A stretch of 64,000 nucleotides of DNA from JALYUM01 sp036688685 (GTDB taxonomy: Bacteria > Pseudomonadota > Gammaproteobacteria > Burkholderiales > Burkholderiaceae_D): NCBI RefSeq assembly GCF_036688685.1, contig NZ_JAQQPS010000014.1:1-64000 (forward strand). Reading direction: 5' to 3'. Positions 45,844-54,656 of the stretch are shown here, in pieces (within the stretch, counting starts at the first letter, position 1; every line of letters starts with the position of its first letter). Under the pieces are notes generated by a model. It searched no databases, was not told the origin of the DNA, and saw nothing but the letters and a program-made list of their open reading frames with translations. The position numbers and the translations under genes are program-made.

Positions 45844-46260
45844 ATGCCGGTTTTTTCACCAGATAACTATCAGCTGATGGCCAATGCGGTGCTCGTCCTG
45901 CACGCGGCGATCGTCATCTTTGTCGTCGGTGGCTTGCTGGCCACCCTGTTGGGCGGCCTGTTGCACTGGACCTGGACGCGCAAGGTGTGGTTCCGGGCGG
46001 CGCACCTGGGCGCCATCGTCTTCGTCGTGTTCGAGTCGTGGCTGGGCATCGTCTGTCCGCTGACCACGCTGGAACAGTGGCTGCGCGTGCGCGCCGGGCA
46101 GGTGGTCTACGAAGGTGATTTCATCGCTTACTGGCTCACCAAAGGCATGTTTTTTACAGCGCCGGCATGGGTGTTCATTGCCGCGTATTCCGTGTTTGGC
46201 CTGCTGGTCGTGGTCAGCTGGATCTGGCTGCCGCCGCGGCGCCGCGCTGCCCCCACTTAA
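45844..46260 (+). CDS. DUF2784 domain membrane protein
   Basis: The 138-residue product has three or four membrane segments and the DUF2784 pattern: LMANAVLVLHAAIVIFVVGG, FRAAHLGAIVFVVFESWLGIVCPLTTLEQWLR (described by its ends) and a final hydrophobic segment near residues 108-130. The tryptophan-rich CPLTTLE region is the family hallmark. ATG 45844 is used; upstream codons in frame belong to the promoter region. The function of DUF2784 is unknown. Confidence 0.85.
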   Translation: MPVFSPDNYQLMANAVLVLHAAIVIFVVGGLLATLLGGLLHWTWTRKVWFRAAHLGAIVFVVFESWLGIVCPLTTLEQWLRVRAGQVVYEGDFIAYWLTKGMFFTAPAWVFIAAYSVFGLLVVVSWIWLPPRRRAAPT

Positions 46261-46347
46261 AGCAGAAGCCCCGATTTTTTTGTACCTCGACCGGCCTGAA
46301 TTGCTCAGCGCCGAACTCAGCCAGCTCAGTACCATCTTGGAGTCGTC

Positions 46348-47007
46348 ATGAAACTGTCGATCTGTTTGACCGCCTTTGCCATGAACCTGGCCAGCGCCGC
46401 GCCGGTGGACCGGCCCTGGACGCATTACAACAAGCTGCTGGAACTGGTCAGGATGGACAAGTTCTACGCGGCGCCGCTGGCCCAGCGTGACAAAGTCGTG
46501 ATGCTGGGCGTGGTGCATCCGGACGATCCGGCCATGGCCGAAAAGGATGTCGTGTTCACCATCGTCAACGGCGCAGACCGAGTCCGCATCCAGGTGAGTG
46601 CGAACGGCGAATTCGAGGTACCGTTCAATCCGGCGTGGGTGAAGTCGGATCCGGAAGTGCTGACGACCGTCCCGGCCGGGCAGAAGGCAAAATTCACCTT
46701 CAATGCGGTGCCCGTCATGCCGCAGCGTACCCAGTTCGACTATGCCAGCCTGATGGGTGGCGTGGCGCAGGTGAATGCGCTGATCAAGGCGCAGGCCGGC
46801 ATGCTGCGCTTCCTGATGCCGGACCTGGTCGGCGTGAAGCTGCAGTTTCGCAAAGAGTCGCACGCCACGGTGGTGCTGGGCGCCACCCGGATTGCGGCCG
46901 ACGCCAACGGTCTCGTCAAGCTGCGTCTGGACAAGTCACTGCTTGCCGCGAATGTTCCCGTCACGCTGTCGGAGATTCCGGCAAGCACCGATTTTCTGCA
47001 AGACTGA
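46348..47007 (+). CDS. Exported protein of unknown function (DUF2987-like)
   Basis: The 219-residue product has a short signal peptide (MKLSICLTAFAMNLASA, cleavage near APVD) and a beta-rich body. The segment WTHYNKLLELVRMDKFYAAP after the signal resembles the start of DUF2987 proteins, but I cannot confirm this. TTGGAG precedes the ATG. It follows the DUF2784 gene by 87 bases on the same strand. Confidence 0.65.
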   Translation: MKLSICLTAFAMNLASAAPVDRPWTHYNKLLELVRMDKFYAAPLAQRDKVVMLGVVHPDDPAMAEKDVVFTIVNGADRVRIQVSANGEFEVPFNPAWVKSDPEVLTTVPAGQKAKFTFNAVPVMPQRTQFDYASLMGGVAQVNALIKAQAGMLRFLMPDLVGVKLQFRKESHATVVLGATRIAADANGLVKLRLDKSLLAANVPVTLSEIPASTDFLQD

Positions 47008-47393
47008 TTACCAGTCAAGCGTCAGCTTCCATGCTGCGCCGGTCGCGCTAACTGCAAATACAGGGGAGCGATGTATGGCGTCTCGTTGGGGGCCCTCGAT
47101 CGCTCACGCGCGTGCTGTCGGCGTTGGCGCTTGACTCTGCGGGGTGCGCCCGTCAGACTGCATTGTCTATTCATATCCACGGGAGAAAACACCATGCAAC
47201 GTATTGATATTGCCCTCCTGTCGGCCGCCTGATCGCGCCATTCCACACTGCGCAGTAGCCTTGTTTTAAGCCAGGTGGGTTGAGTCGCGCTTGATCGTGC
47301 GCCGGCTTCCGCTATGTCGTACCGCCGCGTTTTGCGCGGAGGCTGTGCTCGCCCACGTCGCGAGCTTTACGAACACGCCCATACACCCACCTC
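47008..47393. other. Intergenic region before rsgA
   Basis: These 386 bases hold no long gene. At 47194-47232 a 12-codon frame (MQRIDIALLSAA) follows a good GGGAGA ribosome site, looking like a leader peptide or the start of a truncated gene. The rest shows no promoter or repeat I would defend. The ATG of rsgA at 47394 has no clear ribosome site. Confidence 0.4.
47194..47232 (+). CDS. Possible 12-residue leader peptide or gene remnant
   Basis: ATG at 47194, five bases after GGGAGAAAACA, encodes MQRIDIALLSAA and stops at TGA. The hydrophobic end looks like the beginning of a signal peptide cut short. No run of one amino acid codon or terminator supports classic attenuation. It is listed because the ribosome site is better than that of the next gene. 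Confidence 0.25.
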   Translation: MQRIDIALLSAA

Positions 47394-48461
47394 ATGATCG
47401 ACATCAATTTCGCATCTCTACGTCTTATCGGACTGACCCACACCATCACCAATGAACTCGTCACGTTTGCCGACGCCGCACCCGACGCGCGCCTGATGCG
47501 TGTTGCGGAAGTGCATCGCGACGCCATCGTGCTGCACGATGGCGCGCAAACCTGCCAGGCGCGCCAGCGTTCGCGCCTGCTGCAATCGCTGGACGCACAA
47601 CAGACCAGCCTGGCCGTCGGCGACTGGGTCCTGGTCGACTGCGTCGCCGTTGGAACGCACTGGATCGGCGCGCGCATACCGCCGCAGACGCAGCTGGCCC
47701 GCCGCAGCGCCGACGGCAGCCGCCAGCCGCTCGCCAGCAACGTCGACACTGCCCTGCTGGTGATGGGGCTGGACCGCGACTTCAACCCGCGCCGGCTCGA
47801 GCGCTACATCGCGCTGGCGCATGCTGCCCTGGTTGACGCCGTGGTGGTGCTGACCAAAGCCGACATCGGCATTGCGGTTGATGAGCGGATGGCGCAGTTG
47901 CGCCAGCGCTTGCCGGCCAGCGTGCCGCTGATGGCGCTCAATGCGCTCGATGCGCAGCAGACCAGGTCGATGCTTGCGCCGTGGCTGGACGCGGGCCAGA
48001 CCCTGGTGCTGCTCGGCTCATCCGGCGCGGGCAAGTCGACGCTGACCAACACGCTGTGCGCCAGCGCGCAGCCGACCGGTGGCGTGCGCAAAGGCGACGG
48101 GCGCGGGCGCCACACGACGACGGCGCGCTCGCTGCACCAATTCGCCGGCGGCGCTTGCATCATCGATACGCCCGGTTTGCGCAGCTGGCGTCTGGACGCC
48201 GAAGAGGATGCGCTGACGGCGGCCTTCGACGACATCGACGCGCTCGCGCGCAATTGTCAGTTCCGCGACTGCCACCATCAAGCCGAACCGGGCTGCGCGG
48301 TGCGCGACGCGGTCGATGCCGACCGGCTGTTCAACTATCACAAGCTTTTGCGGGAGGTGAGGCGCAGCCAGCAAACGCCGCTGGACCGGATCGCCGAGCG
48401 TGCCAAGTGGAAAGTGCTGCTGAAGACGGTCGGCCCGCGCAGCCGTAGCAAGCGCGCGTAA
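47394..48461 (+). CDS. rsgA: Ribosome small subunit-dependent GTPase A
   Basis: The 355-residue protein is a circularly permuted GTPase that checks late 30S assembly. An N-terminal OB-fold region (residues 40-100) precedes G4 (VVVLTKADI), G1 (GSSGAGKSTLTNTL), and G3 (IIDTPGLRSW) in permuted order. A C-terminal zinc knuckle follows: CQFRDCHHQAEPGCAV, with Cys-x4-Cys-x-His-x6-Cys. The long N-terminus (LIGLTHTITNELVTFADA) is typical of the YjeQ-like paralogue found in many bacteria, so another rsgA may exist elsewhere. It lies inside the DNA separating rpsJ from rplC. Confidence 0.9.
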   Translation: MIDINFASLRLIGLTHTITNELVTFADAAPDARLMRVAEVHRDAIVLHDGAQTCQARQRSRLLQSLDAQQTSLAVGDWVLVDCVAVGTHWIGARIPPQTQLARRSADGSRQPLASNVDTALLVMGLDRDFNPRRLERYIALAHAALVDAVVVLTKADIGIAVDERMAQLRQRLPASVPLMALNALDAQQTRSMLAPWLDAGQTLVLLGSSGAGKSTLTNTLCASAQPTGGVRKGDGRGRHTTTARSLHQFAGGACIIDTPGLRSWRLDAEEDALTAAFDDIDALARNCQFRDCHHQAEPGCAVRDAVDADRLFNYHKLLREVRRSQQTPLDRIAERAKWKVLLKTVGPRSRSKRA

Positions 48462-48546
48462 TGCGAGCGCCGGTTCACGCCACCGCTCGTGTGCCTGTTC
48501 CGGCTAGAAGAAATAAAGGGGACGTCGGAGCGTTGCGCCGCAACCC

Positions 48547-49782
48547 CTAGTCTTTGGTGCCAGTCTTCCAGCGCATGCCGAAGCCGAAGCGGCGGTCCAT
48601 CAGCTCGTGGGCGCTGGTACGGCCTTCCTGCTGGAAGTACTCGACCAGCTTGGTCACTTGCAGCTTGCCTGCCTGGTTGTCGATCATGGCGATCGCGCAC
48701 ATCATCTGCGAGCCGCCCTGATCGAGCCGCACTTCGATCGGCGCCTGGTTCGGTACCGCCATCGTCACGACGGCGTCCGTGGCGGACCAGTTCGGCACGC
48801 CCTCGTAGATGAAAGTGAAAATAATGGCGCGCTTGAACTGGTCGAAACGGTCGCCGTTGATGTAGAGATTTTCACCACCGGTGGCCGCACCCGTGCGGTC
48901 ATCGGCTTCAAGCTGGATGAACGGCATGTTCTGAAAATCACCGAACGAGTTGCCCAGCGCCTGCACAATGCCCTTGCGGCCATCCATCATTTCGTACATG
49001 CAGCCGAGATCGAGGTCGATGCCGTTGCGGCCCTTGCGCGCGTTACTGACAGCGCCTGTGATGCGGGCCAGGAAGCCGGTCTTTTCCGGCGCTGGCGCGG
49101 CAGTAATCGACTGGTTCCAGTTCAAATTGACGTGGATGCGGCCGTACCCTTGCGCGCCGCGCTTGTCGAGCGACACCTTGTCGCCGCGCTTTTCCAGCGT
49201 GACTTTTGACAGCGAGATTTTAGAGGGCGCGGGTGCAGCCGGGGCCGGTGCCGCGGCCGGTGCCGTCGTCGCTCCGGCTTCACTGCCGCCGAAGTGCGCC
49301 AGCAATGCCGACAGGCCGCCATTGAATCCCTGGCCGACAGCACCGAAGCGCCATACGCCTTCCTTGCGATAGATGTTTGCCACGATGACAGCCTTTTCGT
49401 CGCCGAAGACAGCGGCGCTCAAAGGAAATTCGACCGCGCTGCCCAGCGTCAAACGGCTGGGGCCAATCGAACGCATGGTCGGCGCGCCGTCGATGGCAGC
49501 CACGAACACCAGTTGCGTGATCGCATCCGGCAGCGCATCGAGGTTGACGGCAAAGCGCGCCTTGCCCGACGCCAGGTCGAGTTTCACGGCGTCGCCGGGT
49601 GCGGCCAGCTGGTTATAAAACACCATGAAGCGTTCGTCGGACAGTTTTTCATTGGCGTCCAGGCCGAAGCAGGACACATCGACCGACGTGCCCGGGAGGG
49701 TGATATCCACCTCGACCGGGAATTGCGTGCCGCAGCCGAGGTCACTTAACTTGCCTTTTTGCCCGCGTGCGTATGTATTCAC
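48547..49782 (-). CDS. TerD-family protein, TerA-like
   Basis: The 411-residue product has two TerD-type beta-sandwich domains: residues about 1-165 (VEVDITLPGTSVDVSCFGLD, FMVFYNQLAAPG) and about 200-400. The second contains RNGIDLDLGCMYEM, the acidic metal-binding loop, and MPFIQLEADDR. An alanine/proline-rich linker lies between them (residues 170-195). This two-part layout fits TerA. TerD domains bind calcium and act in tellurite, phage and stress resistance. GTG 49782 follows AAAAGGAA and overlaps the upstream lyase gene by 4 bases. It is the last gene of the minus-strand Ter module. Confidence 0.85.
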   Translation of the reverse strand: MNTYARGQKGKLSDLGCGTQFPVEVDITLPGTSVDVSCFGLDANEKLSDERFMVFYNQLAAPGDAVKLDLASGKARFAVNLDALPDAITQLVFVAAIDGAPTMRSIGPSRLTLGSAVEFPLSAAVFGDEKAVIVANIYRKEGVWRFGAVGQGFNGGLSALLAHFGGSEAGATTAPAAAPAPAAPAPSKISLSKVTLEKRGDKVSLDKRGAQGYGRIHVNLNWNQSITAAPAPEKTGFLARITGAVSNARKGRNGIDLDLGCMYEMMDGRKGIVQALGNSFGDFQNMPFIQLEADDRTGAATGGENLYINGDRFDQFKRAIIFTFIYEGVPNWSATDAVVTMAVPNQAPIEVRLDQGGSQMMCAIAMIDNQAGKLQVTKLVEYFQQEGRTSAHELMDRRFGFGMRWKTGTKD

Positions 49783-50699
49783 CAAGATTCCTTTTCGGTT
49801 TGACGTTGTTGCGTTGCGCTCGTTTCCGGATGGGCGCCGAACACGCGCGATTGTGCCACGGTACGTTCGGCCCAGGCGCGGTGCGTGGCCACTTCGCACA
49901 TCGAATTATGCATGCGGAAGACGGCCGGCGCGTTCTCGTCGAGGATCGCGTGCGCGGCCTCCAGGTCTTGCGGTTTCACGCGGTAGTGCTGCTCGATCGG
50001 CGAGATTTGGGTCGGATGGATCGCGGTCTTCCCGACCATGCCATAGGCAATGTCTTCCAACACCTCTTCATCGAGCAGACCGGGCAGGTCGAGGTGTTCG
50101 AACACCGGCGCCGTCAAGGCAAAACCGTAGGGGCGGAAGGTGGTCACCAGGCGCGCAATGACCGGGCCCAGCGGCGTGCGATACAGCGTCATGGTGCGCG
50201 GACGGCGCAGGCCCAGCAGGGCGAGCAGATCGTTGCCGCCGATGCGCAGCGCCAGGATGCGGTTGCGCACGCCAGGCGCTTCCAGCACAGCGCGGAACTG
50301 CGTCATTTCCTCGTCGCTGAACACTTCCGCGGTTTCCAGCGTGGGCATCAGCAAATGCTCGGTGTCGCGCACCTGGCGGAAATAACTGTCGAAGTTGTGG
50401 CGCGTGGACTTGGGCAGCACGAAGCCGCGCAGCTTTTCAACGCCGGGCATGGCGAGTACGCGCGCCATCACCTCGGGGTTGCGCACGCGCACGAAGCGGT
50501 CGGCCGGTATGTCGTCGCGCATGTTTTCCAGCACCACAGACAGGTTGAACAGCGCCCAGCTCAGCTCGGCGTCGGACACAGAATCTTCGGTACAGAAAAT
50601 CAGTGAACGCGCCTCGGTGACGCGTTCCCCGTTGGCGACCGCCAGCAGGTATTGATGGTTGGCTGGCACGTACAGCGACGCGCCCATTGACTTAAGCAT
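49779..50699 (-). CDS. HpcH/HpaI or CitE-like lyase of the Ter module
   Basis: The 306-residue product has the CitE-like TIM barrel: LIFCTEDSV near residue 33, LRGFVLPKSTRH (lysine of the barrel), LMPTLETAEVF (conserved glutamate), LALRIGGNDLL, and GMVGKTAIHPTQISPIEQHY near the end. This last block is diagnostic for the citrate lyase beta-like group (G-K-x-A-I-H-P-x-Q). It overlaps the phosphoribosyltransferase gene by 8 bases and the TerD-family gene by 4. Lyases of this type are part of the Ter-associated biosynthetic cassette. Confidence 0.85.
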   Translation of the reverse strand: MLKSMGASLYVPANHQYLLAVANGERVTEARSLIFCTEDSVSDAELSWALFNLSVVLENMRDDIPADRFVRVRNPEVMARVLAMPGVEKLRGFVLPKSTRHNFDSYFRQVRDTEHLLMPTLETAEVFSDEEMTQFRAVLEAPGVRNRILALRIGGNDLLALLGLRRPRTMTLYRTPLGPVIARLVTTFRPYGFALTAPVFEHLDLPGLLDEEVLEDIAYGMVGKTAIHPTQISPIEQHYRVKPQDLEAAHAILDENAPAVFRMHNSMCEVATHRAWAERTVAQSRVFGAHPETSATQQRQTEKESW

Positions 50700-51768
50700 C
50701 TATTGCACTCCGGATCAGGGAAACCGCGAAATAAGGAAGAGCAGCGTCAACTTGTACAGGGACGCCCTTTTCTTCCGCCAACAATATCAGATGTGCCACT
50801 TCCGGCGCGTCACAGTCGCGCACCACCAGCAGGCGGGGCGTACGGCGCAGCAGGACCCGGGTGGCTTCGCCGATGCCCGGCTTAACCAAATTGACATCCA
50901 GAATGCCATATTTTATTAGTGCATTGGCAATAAATTCGCGCGACACCCGGCCGGCGGCTTCCTTGTCGATCGGGGCCGCCGTTGCCAGGGCCATACCGCT
51001 GGCCTGCTGCACCAGCTGGTCGGCGAAATCTTGCGACTGATCGTGCGGCAAGAACTGGTCGTAGTAGACGCAGCCGTGGAAATCATCCGGGCCGATCGCG
51101 TCGTTCAAGATCGAACGGCTCACCAGGCCCGATACTGTCGCGTTCAGGATACTCGACGGAATCAGATAATCGTCACACGATGCGGCGCAAGCGGCCACGC
51201 CTGCCAGGTCGGACAGCACGTACAGGCCGTCGTCGATGGCGCTGCCGTGTTCGAGGTTGTAGTCGTTGATCGTGCTGGCCAGCTCGCGCGCGATGACGCC
51301 CTTGCCGGTCCAGCCGTCGACGAAGACGATCGATTCGGCGCTATGGCGCGCCAGGATGTGTTTCAGCGCGTTCCGGTCGATGCCGCGGTCGCGGATGATC
51401 GAGACCGAATAGTGGTTGCAAGATCGCCCCAGCACCTCGTTCAACAGGCGGCTGACGACCACGCCGACCGGCGTGCCGGCGCGCGCCAGCGAGACCAGCG
51501 TAATTTCGTCAGGACGACGGGCGGCGATCAGGCTGGCCAGGTGCAGGCAGTCGTGCGCCATGCGCGCGCCGTTGATGGCGCAGGCGGTGCGGAAGACGTC
51601 CAGGTAGCGCGGCGACGGCAGCGATTCCGGCGACAGCATCTCGCTGTAGTGGCGCTGGCCGGACTGGATCAGGCGCTCTTTCTCAGGGATATCGGTGAAG
51701 TCCTGCAGCGGCAGGGGCGTCAGCAGGAATTCCACGTCGCCTGGGCGGTAGCTGCCACTGAATGTCAT
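50692..51768 (-). CDS. Phosphoribosyltransferase (StiP/PRTase_1 family) with C-terminal Pelota-like domain
   Basis: The 358-residue product contains a type I phosphoribosyltransferase-like core, with LVSLARAGTPVGVVVSRLL and a PRPP-loop-like segment SIVFVDGWTGKGVIARELA (near 160-178). A C-terminal domain of about 60 residues follows (RLLVVRDCDAPEVAHLILLAEEKGVPVQVD), resembling the Pelota RNA-binding fold. This family is often listed as 'cysteine protease StiP', a label not supported by fold analysis. ATG 51768 overlaps the phosphatase gene by 4 bases. It should act on a base or nucleotide substrate in the Ter pathway. Confidence 0.8.
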   Translation of the reverse strand: MTFSGSYRPGDVEFLLTPLPLQDFTDIPEKERLIQSGQRHYSEMLSPESLPSPRYLDVFRTACAINGARMAHDCLHLASLIAARRPDEITLVSLARAGTPVGVVVSRLLNEVLGRSCNHYSVSIIRDRGIDRNALKHILARHSAESIVFVDGWTGKGVIARELASTINDYNLEHGSAIDDGLYVLSDLAGVAACAASCDDYLIPSSILNATVSGLVSRSILNDAIGPDDFHGCVYYDQFLPHDQSQDFADQLVQQASGMALATAAPIDKEAAGRVSREFIANALIKYGILDVNLVKPGIGEATRVLLRRTPRLLVVRDCDAPEVAHLILLAEEKGVPVQVDAALPYFAVSLIRSAIDA

Positions 51769-52520
51769 AGGGCCTCCAGGGTCAGGCTGGCCAGTTGCGT
51801 GCGGCTCGGCACGATAGCGTAATCGCAGGCAGACATGAAGGCGGCATCGGCGCGGCTGTCGCCCATGCCGAAGCTCATGATGGCACCATGTTCCTTGCGC
51901 AATTGATCCATCACGTAGCGCACGGCGTGGGCTTTGTTCAGCGCCTTGGGCAAGACGGCGAAGTTGTTGCCGTTGCGGTGCAAATAGTAGGGTTTGTCGC
52001 CATCGTCCAGCCACGCTTGCGCCACCTCGCGCTCGAACGGGGCGAGCACGTCGGAGCGCTTCTGCGGATCCTTCAATACCAAATAGAAGGGCGTACCGCT
52101 GTCTTCGATCAGACGCGTGCGGCCACCGAAGCCGGTGGACACCGCGTAATCGTCGAGCAGCTTGGACAGTTCCTGCAGGCCGGGCAGGGCGACATGCATG
52201 GCGTCGTGCATCTGGTCGCGCCAGGCCGTGTCGACTGCGCCGCCGGGAGACAGGACCATGCCACCGTAGTTCAGTACGGCGTAGCTGGTGAACGGCAGCG
52301 CAACGCGGCTGAAGGCGTCGCGGTTGCGCGCGGTGGACGGGATCACCGTCATGCCATCCTGCACGAATGCGAAAAAGGCGCGCTGCAGCGCCGTCGTGTA
52401 CGAGATCGGCAAGCCGTCCTTGAGAAAGGCGGCAGGCTCGAGGCCGTCGCTGGTGCGGCATTTTTCGAGTGACTGGAACAGCGTGTCGTCCAGGTCAGCA
52501 AACAGGAATTTCGGATACAT
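51765..52520 (-). CDS. HAD-superfamily phosphatase of the Ter module
   Basis: The 251-residue product has HAD motif I FADLDDTLF (nucleophile D near residue 9), motif II PSTARN, and motif IV GMGDSRADAAF near residue 215. The cap domain between II and IV suggests a Cof-type hydrolase acting on small phosphorylated metabolites. It overlaps both neighbours (4 and 26 bases), so translation is coupled. A likely role is removing phosphate from the pathway's nucleotide intermediate; this is inference from the gene set. Confidence 0.87.
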   Translation of the reverse strand: MYPKFLFADLDDTLFQSLEKCRTSDGLEPAAFLKDGLPISYTTALQRAFFAFVQDGMTVIPSTARNRDAFSRVALPFTSYAVLNYGGMVLSPGGAVDTAWRDQMHDAMHVALPGLQELSKLLDDYAVSTGFGGRTRLIEDSGTPFYLVLKDPQKRSDVLAPFEREVAQAWLDDGDKPYYLHRNGNNFAVLPKALNKAHAVRYVMDQLRKEHGAIMSFGMGDSRADAAFMSACDYAIVPSRTQLASLTLEAL

Positions 52521-53640
52521 AGGTTTCGTTCACAAAATGGAGGAGGCGGCCGTCGAGCAGGCGCGCGAGGTGCAGCAAAGCAGCGTTGGGGGCGGTCTCG
52601 TGGCAAATCAAAACATGGTCGTATTGCCCAGGCCTGACGTTGTAGAGGAAATTGCCCACGCCTTCGCCGTAGTTGTCAGGAAAGGCGAGGGCGCTGGCCA
52701 CCGCGCCCCAGACCAGCACCGGCGAGCGTGTCGTCGATTGCACGACCACATCGAAGCCGCCTTGCTCCAGGCCCGCGGCCAGCAGTGCCGGCGCATGCAT
52801 GAACTCGCCTGTGCCGAGCACGAGGACGGACGCGCCAGGGTTCAGGCTGGCGGCAACGTCGTCGGCCGGCGCCGGCGCCAGCGGGCGATTGATGCCGAGG
52901 CGGCCGAACGCCGTGCTGGCGCCGCGGTCGGCGCTCGGATCGAATAATTGCGCCGGCAGTGGCGTGGCGACCGCTGCGCCCGCTTCAAAGCGGTATTCGC
53001 CGCTGACCAGCGCGCCCAGCGTGACCGGCAAGCCAAAGCGCGCGGTCAATTGTTCGGTGGCCTGTTCACCCATGAAATTGATGATGGTCGACAGGTGCAC
53101 TTGTGACAGGTGCGGGTTGATACGGCGACATGCGTTCGACAGGTTCAGGAACGTGTTACCGGTGCTGGCTTCATCGTCCACCAGGACCAGCGTGCCGGCC
53201 GTTTCCAGCAGCGCGCGCTGGGCAGCGTCCTGCGGCATATGTAAAAACTGGCGCGGCGCGTGGCTGTGCGCTTCTTCGAATTCGATGATGGGCGTGGTGC
53301 CGACCCGATAACGCGAGGTATGGATGAACAGCGCGTCGCGGCCCGGGTTGGCGCGCAGCCAGGCTTCGAACACGCCCTGGCCGAGGCCGATTGCCGTTTC
53401 GGCCATGGCGATGAACACCACCGGTCCTATGCTGGCCGGCACGTTCGCAGCCATGCGCGCGTGAATCGATTGCATCACGGATGGTTTTACGGGCCAATGT
53501 TTTCCCAGCACCTTGCTGAGGAACAGGAAGCCGCGCTTGGCATTCGCGCGCGCGGCAAAGCCGAGCAGCGTGTCGAGCTCAGCTTCTCCCTGCGTCAGCC
53601 GGATTTCCAGCGCGCCGGTCGGTAAGGAAATCTGCCTCAC
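52495..53640 (-). CDS. Phosphoribosyltransferase with TRSP domain
   Basis: The 381-residue product has a type I phosphoribosyltransferase domain with PRPP-binding loop TLVLVDDEASTGNTFLNL (near 149-166) and a preceding PVVFIAMAETAIGLGQGVFE segment. A C-terminal domain (residues 240-375) with VLVLGTGEFMHAPALLAAGLE and SPVLVWG matches the TRSP domain that marks Ter-module phosphoribosyltransferases. It overlaps the ATP-grasp gene by 4 bases. It probably forms a glycosidic bond to an unknown base. Confidence 0.85.
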   Translation of the reverse strand: MRQISLPTGALEIRLTQGEAELDTLLGFAARANAKRGFLFLSKVLGKHWPVKPSVMQSIHARMAANVPASIGPVVFIAMAETAIGLGQGVFEAWLRANPGRDALFIHTSRYRVGTTPIIEFEEAHSHAPRQFLHMPQDAAQRALLETAGTLVLVDDEASTGNTFLNLSNACRRINPHLSQVHLSTIINFMGEQATEQLTARFGLPVTLGALVSGEYRFEAGAAVATPLPAQLFDPSADRGASTAFGRLGINRPLAPAPADDVAASLNPGASVLVLGTGEFMHAPALLAAGLEQGGFDVVVQSTTRSPVLVWGAVASALAFPDNYGEGVGNFLYNVRPGQYDHVLICHETAPNAALLHLARLLDGRLLHFVNETYVSEIPVC

Positions 53641-54656
53641 GCCAGCTCCACTGCGCTGGTCAGCTCGGTGACGCGGATGCCGTCGCGCACGGGCGGGATG
53701 GTCACGCTGTCAAAGCCGTCGGCAAAGCCGCACAGGGCGATCCATGGCAAGTTGGGGCCGGCCACGCAGGCCATGCCGATGCCGCCCGACATGCGCGGAT
53801 TGATTTCGAGCAGGCGCAAGCTACCCGCACCTTCGCGGAACTGGGCATTGAACATGCCACTCAAACCATAGATGCGACACAGTTCGGCGGTGGCGGCCAG
53901 GATGTCTTCGCGCATGTCGATCAGTTGGCCGCGCCCGGCCTGCATTGGCTTCTTGCGGGCAATCGCGGTGACCAGGCGGCCGTTGTCGCCGACGCTGTCG
54001 ACGCTGTATTCGTGGCCGTCGAGGTATTCCATCAGCAGCATGGTGCGCACGGACCCGAGCTCACCCAGGCCGCGGCGGAAATCCTGCAGGCCGGTGTGAT
54101 ACTCGACGCCTTCTATTAGTAGTGCGGCGCTGCTGCGCTCTTCGTCGAGGATGGCAAAGCCCAGGCCGAACACCGAGTTCGACGGTTTGACGCACAGTTT
54201 GGCGTGGCGCGGGCGCAGTTCGGCGTAGATGGCGTCGAACTGCTCCAGGGTTTCGAATGGGGCGAATTCGGCGACCGGCGCGCCATCGAGCACGGTTTCC
54301 GCGTAGAAGCGGGCCTTGTCGTGGATCGTGGTCAACGCTGCATGCGAGCCGACTGAATAAATGCGCGTGCCGATGGCAGCAAAGCGGTCCAGTTCCAGGG
54401 CCAGGCGCGTGGCGCCCTTGCCAGGGATAAAGATGTCGATGCGGTGTTCGACGCAGAACGCCAGGCACCAGTCGATGTACGCATCGGTATCAAGGCCGGT
54501 CGGTTCGACCATGAACTGATGGGCGACGCGCCCGGCGGGGGAGTGCGGATTCGGGTTGCTGTGAATGACGTGGAAACGATTTGCCGTGTCCGCTTCACGG
54601 ATCAGTTTGATCGCGGTGTAGACGGAAGAGAAGGTCCTGTTGAACCAGACGCGCAT
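53637..54656 (-). CDS. ATP-grasp enzyme of the Ter module
   Basis: The 339-residue product is an ATP-grasp ligase: VHSNPNPHSP-like N-terminal Rossmann part, the nucleotide-binding strand AKLCVKPSNSVFGLGFAIL (near 160), LLMEYLDGHEYSVDSVGDNG, and LRLLEINPRMSGGIGMA with the metal-binding E and N. ATG 54656 has AAGG upstream; a TTG at 54674 would add six residues. It is the first gene of the operon and likely joins an amino or carboxyl group to the pathway product. It faces away from rplC. Confidence 0.85.
   Translation of the reverse strand: MRVWFNRTFSSVYTAIKLIREADTANRFHVIHSNPNPHSPAGRVAHQFMVEPTGLDTDAYIDWCLAFCVEHRIDIFIPGKGATRLALELDRFAAIGTRIYSVGSHAALTTIHDKARFYAETVLDGAPVAEFAPFETLEQFDAIYAELRPRHAKLCVKPSNSVFGLGFAILDEERSSAALLIEGVEYHTGLQDFRRGLGELGSVRTMLLMEYLDGHEYSVDSVGDNGRLVTAIARKKPMQAGRGQLIDMREDILAATAELCRIYGLSGMFNAQFREGAGSLRLLEINPRMSGGIGMACVAGPNLPWIALCGFADGFDSVTIPPVRDGIRVTELTSAVELA

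Noticed and set aside
43918..54656. The rpsJ-rplC insert as a genomic island with integration signature
   Set aside because: No tRNA, integrase, transposase or flanking direct repeats, and base composition looks like the other non-ribosomal genes of the window.
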